22,941 nucleotides of DNA from NCBI GenBank assembly GCA_910585415.1, contig CAJUDT010000032.1, forward strand, positions 1 to 22,941. The letters are read 5' to 3'. The stretch is from an uncultured Flavonifractor sp. Its GTDB lineage: Bacteria; Bacillota; Clostridia; Oscillospirales; Oscillospiraceae. Made by a program: the position numbers and the translations under genes. Under the pieces are notes generated by a model. That model made no database searches, was not told the DNA's origin, and saw nothing but the letters and a program-made list of their open reading frames with translations. This document shows positions 20,962-22,941 of the stretch, piece by piece (position 1 is the first letter of the stretch; each line of letters begins with the position of its first letter).

Positions 20962-22217
20962 GGGACACCTTCCTCTCCGTACCGCCATTTTGGCAGGATT
21001 GTGTTGACGTAGTACCGCAGGGCGTCCGGGCCGTGGTCCTGCTGCTTGACGGGGCGCTCCACGCCCCCCAGCTGGGCGGCCTTGGCGTCCCAGACGTAGG
21101 ATTGCAGCTCTCCAAGGAGCCCCCGGCAACGCCGGTGGACCTTGAGCCGCCTTTGCGCAAAGAGCTGGGACACCCGCCGGATTCCGTTGAGCACCTCATT
21201 GTCCCCCGGACGCACGTACACCCCCCGCCGCTGGAGTTCTGCAATAAAGCTGGCCGCCGACGGGTCCACGACAACCGGGCAGAAAAACTGCGGGTCGGCC
21301 CCCATGAACGCCTCCAGGTCCGCCGCGTACTCCCCGTCGGTCTTTTGCCGCAGGCCGGTGGCGTCCGCGTCCCGGCTGTCCCAGCGGTATTCCCGGTCCA
21401 CCCAGACCGTTTCGCCGTCGTCGTAGATATCCAGGAATACCGTGGGGTTTGCGGTGCCATAGTCGCAGGCAATGGCCCGGCTGGCCAGGTACGGGAGGCC
21501 CTTGGGACGGGAATCGTCCTCATAGGTGTTGGCCGGCCGGTCAAACATGTCGTAAATCAGCCCATCCCCCGCAGTCCACTCCCCGTCGATGTACCGCCGC
21601 TTGAACACCCCTGCGTACAGACTCCGATACCGGGCGCGGGTTTCCTCCGTGAGGCTGGGGTTGTCCTCCATGGTAAAGTGCAGGTGAGTGGCGTCCTTTT
21701 CCTCCAGCTTCAGCAGCCACTCCTTGCGGAACCAGTGCTCGGGCACATCCGGGTTGCAGTTGAACCACAGCTTGCTCCCCGCCGCCGAGCACCGGGCTAA
21801 GGCCTGCTCCACAAAGGACCGGGGCATGAGGGCCGTTTCATCCAGTAGCACCCCCGCCAGAGTGACGCCCTGTATGAGCATGTAGGAGGACTCGTCCCGC
21901 CCGCCGAACACGTAAAACCGGTTGGACCGCCCGCCTCGGGAGACGGTGAGCACGTGGCCCCCACGGGTGTACTCCATGCGGAAGTGCTCTTGCAGATAGG
22001 CCACCCCAAGCAGCGGCTGAATGATGTTCCGCTCCGCCGCCCCCACCGTCTTACCGCACAGGGCAAAGGAGCTCTTGTCAAAGCTCCCCATGGCCCACAG
22101 CAGGAAGGACAGGGACATGATGGAGGTCTTGCCCGAACGCACCGCGCCGTCGCAAATGAGGGCGGTCTTGCCGGTGTAGGGCCAGCGGAGCACTTCAATC
22201 TGCTTGGGCGACAGCAC
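20958..22217 (-). CDS. terL: Terminase large subunit (PBSX-type)
   Basis: The protein has 419 residues. GTG at 22217 follows AAGGAGGCCGCCA and lies 23 bases inside the small subunit gene. ATPase domain: Walker A GAVRSGKT (24-31), Walker B VLLDE (123-127), and a coupling-type FNCNP (152-156). Nuclease domain: acidic residues D252 in AIACDYG, D318 in VVVDPS and D398 in HGPDALRYY, the expected RNase H-like triad. RRYIDGEWTAGDGLIYDMF, split at residue 208-226, is typical of the PBSX terminase family. The enzyme cuts concatemeric DNA and drives it through the portal. All key residues are present, so packaging should be functional. Confidence 0.96.
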   Translation of the reverse strand: MLSPKQIEVLRWPYTGKTALICDGAVRSGKTSIMSLSFLLWAMGSFDKSSFALCGKTVGAAERNIIQPLLGVAYLQEHFRMEYTRGGHVLTVSRGGRSNRFYVFGGRDESSYMLIQGVTLAGVLLDETALMPRSFVEQALARCSAAGSKLWFNCNPDVPEHWFRKEWLLKLEEKDATHLHFTMEDNPSLTEETRARYRSLYAGVFKRRYIDGEWTAGDGLIYDMFDRPANTYEDDSRPKGLPYLASRAIACDYGTANPTVFLDIYDDGETVWVDREYRWDSRDADATGLRQKTDGEYAADLEAFMGADPQFFCPVVVDPSAASFIAELQRRGVYVRPGDNEVLNGIRRVSQLFAQRRLKVHRRCRGLLGELQSYVWDAKAAQLGGVERPVKQQDHGPDALRYYVNTILPKWRYGEEGVP

Positions 22218-22635
22218 TGGCGGCCTCCTTCAAGCTCTTGGTAATGGGATCGTCCTCCTGGGGGACCGTGGGAAGGCTCTCCGTTTTGGCGCCGTAGCCA
22301 TACCGGCTCATCCAGAGGGGCGCAAGCCTGGAATCGACGATACCCAGCTCAAACTTCATCCGGGCGTCGATTTCACATTCCTCGCGCATGCACGTAAACG
22401 TGTCAGGAAATTGCTTGCCGTAGGTCTCGTAAAACGCGGCCCTGGAGATGCCGGCCCAGGCGCAAAAGCCCTCAATGGTATACGTCACACTGCGCTTGAG
22501 CTTTTTGCTGACAAACTCAGAGTTTTTTGAGCTGAAGCCGTGGGTCATGGCCTGCCGGTCGTCACACCACGCCTTGTATTCCTCCCAGGCGGCAGCCAAC
22601 GCCCTGGCCGTCTTAAATTTTCTCGCGCGGCCCAA
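22195..22635 (-). CDS. terS: Terminase small subunit
   Basis: I choose TTG 22635 as the start (146 residues): GGGGGTGAGGGA lies upstream with optimal spacing, and LGRARKFKTARALAAAWEEY matches the usual N-terminus of DNA-packaging gp3/TerS proteins. The longer in-frame GTG at 22704 would place the start inside a terminator hairpin and is unlikely. YTIEGFCAWAGISRAAFYET (about residues 53-72) is a helix-turn-helix-like DNA recognition segment. MREECEIDARMKFELGIVDS, then APLWMSRYGYGAKTES, forms the oligomerisation part. It selects the phage packaging site and delivers it to TerL. It overlaps terL by 23 bases. Confidence 0.88.
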   Translation of the reverse strand: MGRARKFKTARALAAAWEEYKAWCDDRQAMTHGFSSKNSEFVSKKLKRSVTYTIEGFCAWAGISRAAFYETYGKQFPDTFTCMREECEIDARMKFELGIVDSRLAPLWMSRYGYGAKTESLPTVPQEDDPITKSLKEAASAVAQAD

Positions 22636-22654
22636 TCCCTCACCCCCATGAAAA

Positions 22655-22711
22655 GCAAAAAGAGCCCGTGCGGTGTGCCCCCAAGCTGGGGCAATCACCG
22701 GCACTGGCTCT
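22655..22711 (-). terminator. Strong intrinsic terminator between the KTR-like gene and terS
   Basis: On the minus strand AGAGCC-GTG-CGGTG-GCCCC pairs with GGGGC-CACCG-CAC-GGCTCT in a 51-base hairpin (22661-22711) with small bulges, followed by TTTTT and further T-rich sequence. The hairpin starts inside the 3' end of the KTR-like gene. terS begins only about 20 bases after the T tract, so no separate promoter fits between them. Confidence 0.9.
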
Positions 22712-22859
22712 CAAAGCACTGGCCCTGTTCAATATCGACCATCGACTCTTCCCGGCACATGCGGCAATAGACGATGAGATTTTTTGCGGAGGTGTCCGGC
22801 CTCACCTGGAGCACCTTTTGCCGCCCGCAGGCGGGGCACAGCAGCCATCCGCCTTTCAT
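22695..22859 (-). CDS. Cysteine-rich KTR-like zinc-ribbon protein
   Basis: The protein is 54 residues from ATG 22859. MKGGWLLCPACGRQKVLQVR, DTSAKNLIVYCRMCREE and SMVDIEQ match the small 'cysteine-rich KTR' proteins carried by phages and conjugative elements of Firmicutes. Two C-x-x-C pairs (C8/C11 and C32/C35) should bind one zinc. Two more Cys lie near the C-terminus. An in-frame TTG at 22892 preceded by AGAAAGAGGG would add 11 residues, but the family usually starts right before 'W.LCP.CG'. Function is unknown; a nucleic-acid-binding regulator is plausible. Its 3' end forms part of a terminator. Confidence 0.82.
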   Translation of the reverse strand: MKGGWLLCPACGRQKVLQVRPDTSAKNLIVYCRMCREESMVDIEQGQCFESQCR

Positions 22860-22863
22860 GAGT

Positions 22864-22892
22864 AGTCTACCAGATTTTCGCTGCCCTTGCAA
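22864..22892 (-). promoter_or_regulatory. Weak candidate promoter just upstream of the KTR-like gene
   Basis: On the minus strand TTGCAA (22887-22892), a 17-base spacer and TAGACT (22864-22869) match sigmaA boxes 4/6 and 4/6. The transcript would start only a few bases before the ATG at 22859, giving a leaderless message. This could explain the missing ribosome site before that ATG, but a match this weak can arise by chance. Confidence 0.25.
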
Positions 22893-22941
22893 GTGCCATT
22901 CCCTCTTTCTACATACCCGGTCGGATTATTAAGACTTGTTT

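Noticed and set aside
22636..22704. A longer small terminase starting at GTG 22704
   Set aside because: This start lies within the terminator hairpin and adds residues not typical of the family. TTG 22635 has an optimal ribosome site and a family-like N-terminus.
1..22941. A defective tail-like bacteriocin (tailocin) cluster
   Set aside because: The tail genes resemble PBSX/R-type particles, but complete terminase, portal, protease, capsid and connector genes with intact motifs are present, so a full phage is the better reading.

Overview
This window is the late (structural) half of a temperate phage with a contractile tail, read almost entirely on the minus strand. It is probably a prophage of a GC-rich Gram-positive gut Clostridium relative (Oscillospiraceae/Flavonifractor-like). 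The host guess rests on high GC coding sequence, strong GGAGG ribosome sites before nearly every gene, the tail module's gene-for-gene match to the PBSX xkd cluster, and a head module of the DUF1073 portal / DUF2213 protease / DUF2184 capsid type. No host chromosomal gene, integrase, lysis gene, tRNA, rRNA or CRISPR array is visible.

Read in the direction of transcription (right to left): (1) 22.9-20.9 kb, a small zinc-ribbon KTR-like gene ending in a strong terminator, then the small and large terminase genes. (2) 21.0-17.1 kb, a portal protein and a minor capsid protein. Each carries a short, AT-rich, accessory-looking C-terminal domain and each is followed at once by an AT-rich gene for an acidic protein of 80-83 residues. 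This looks like two tandem effector/immunity-type cassettes riding on head genes. A 41-residue gene and a second terminator follow. (3) 17.0-13.5 kb, head protease with a probable nested scaffold, capsid cement, major capsid and connector. (4) 13.5-12.9 kb, a complete hicAB toxin-antitoxin cassette on the opposite strand, with its own promoter, palindromic operator candidate and terminator. (5) 12.9-11.4 kb, head closure, neck and tail-terminator genes. (6) 11.4-2.2 kb, sheath, tube, tail assembly chaperone with a -1 frameshift site, tape measure, hub and baseplate (XkdK-XkdU order). (7) 2.2-0.2 kb, a beta-helix tail fibre and a lectin-like receptor-binding protein, both with AT-rich central domains that suggest swapping. 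(8) The 5' end of another gene is cut by the left edge.

Most genes overlap or abut (ATGA, TGATG and TAATG junctions), so the phage late genes form one tightly coupled operon. Two intrinsic terminators lie inside it (22.66 kb and 17.05 kb), which suggests antitermination or graded expression. The most interesting material is the pair of head-gene C-terminal domain plus small acidic gene cassettes, the antisense hicAB insertion, the period-9 HxH repeat in the XkdR-like baseplate protein, the frameshift site and the nested scaffold start. All calls come from reading the sequence; no database search was possible.
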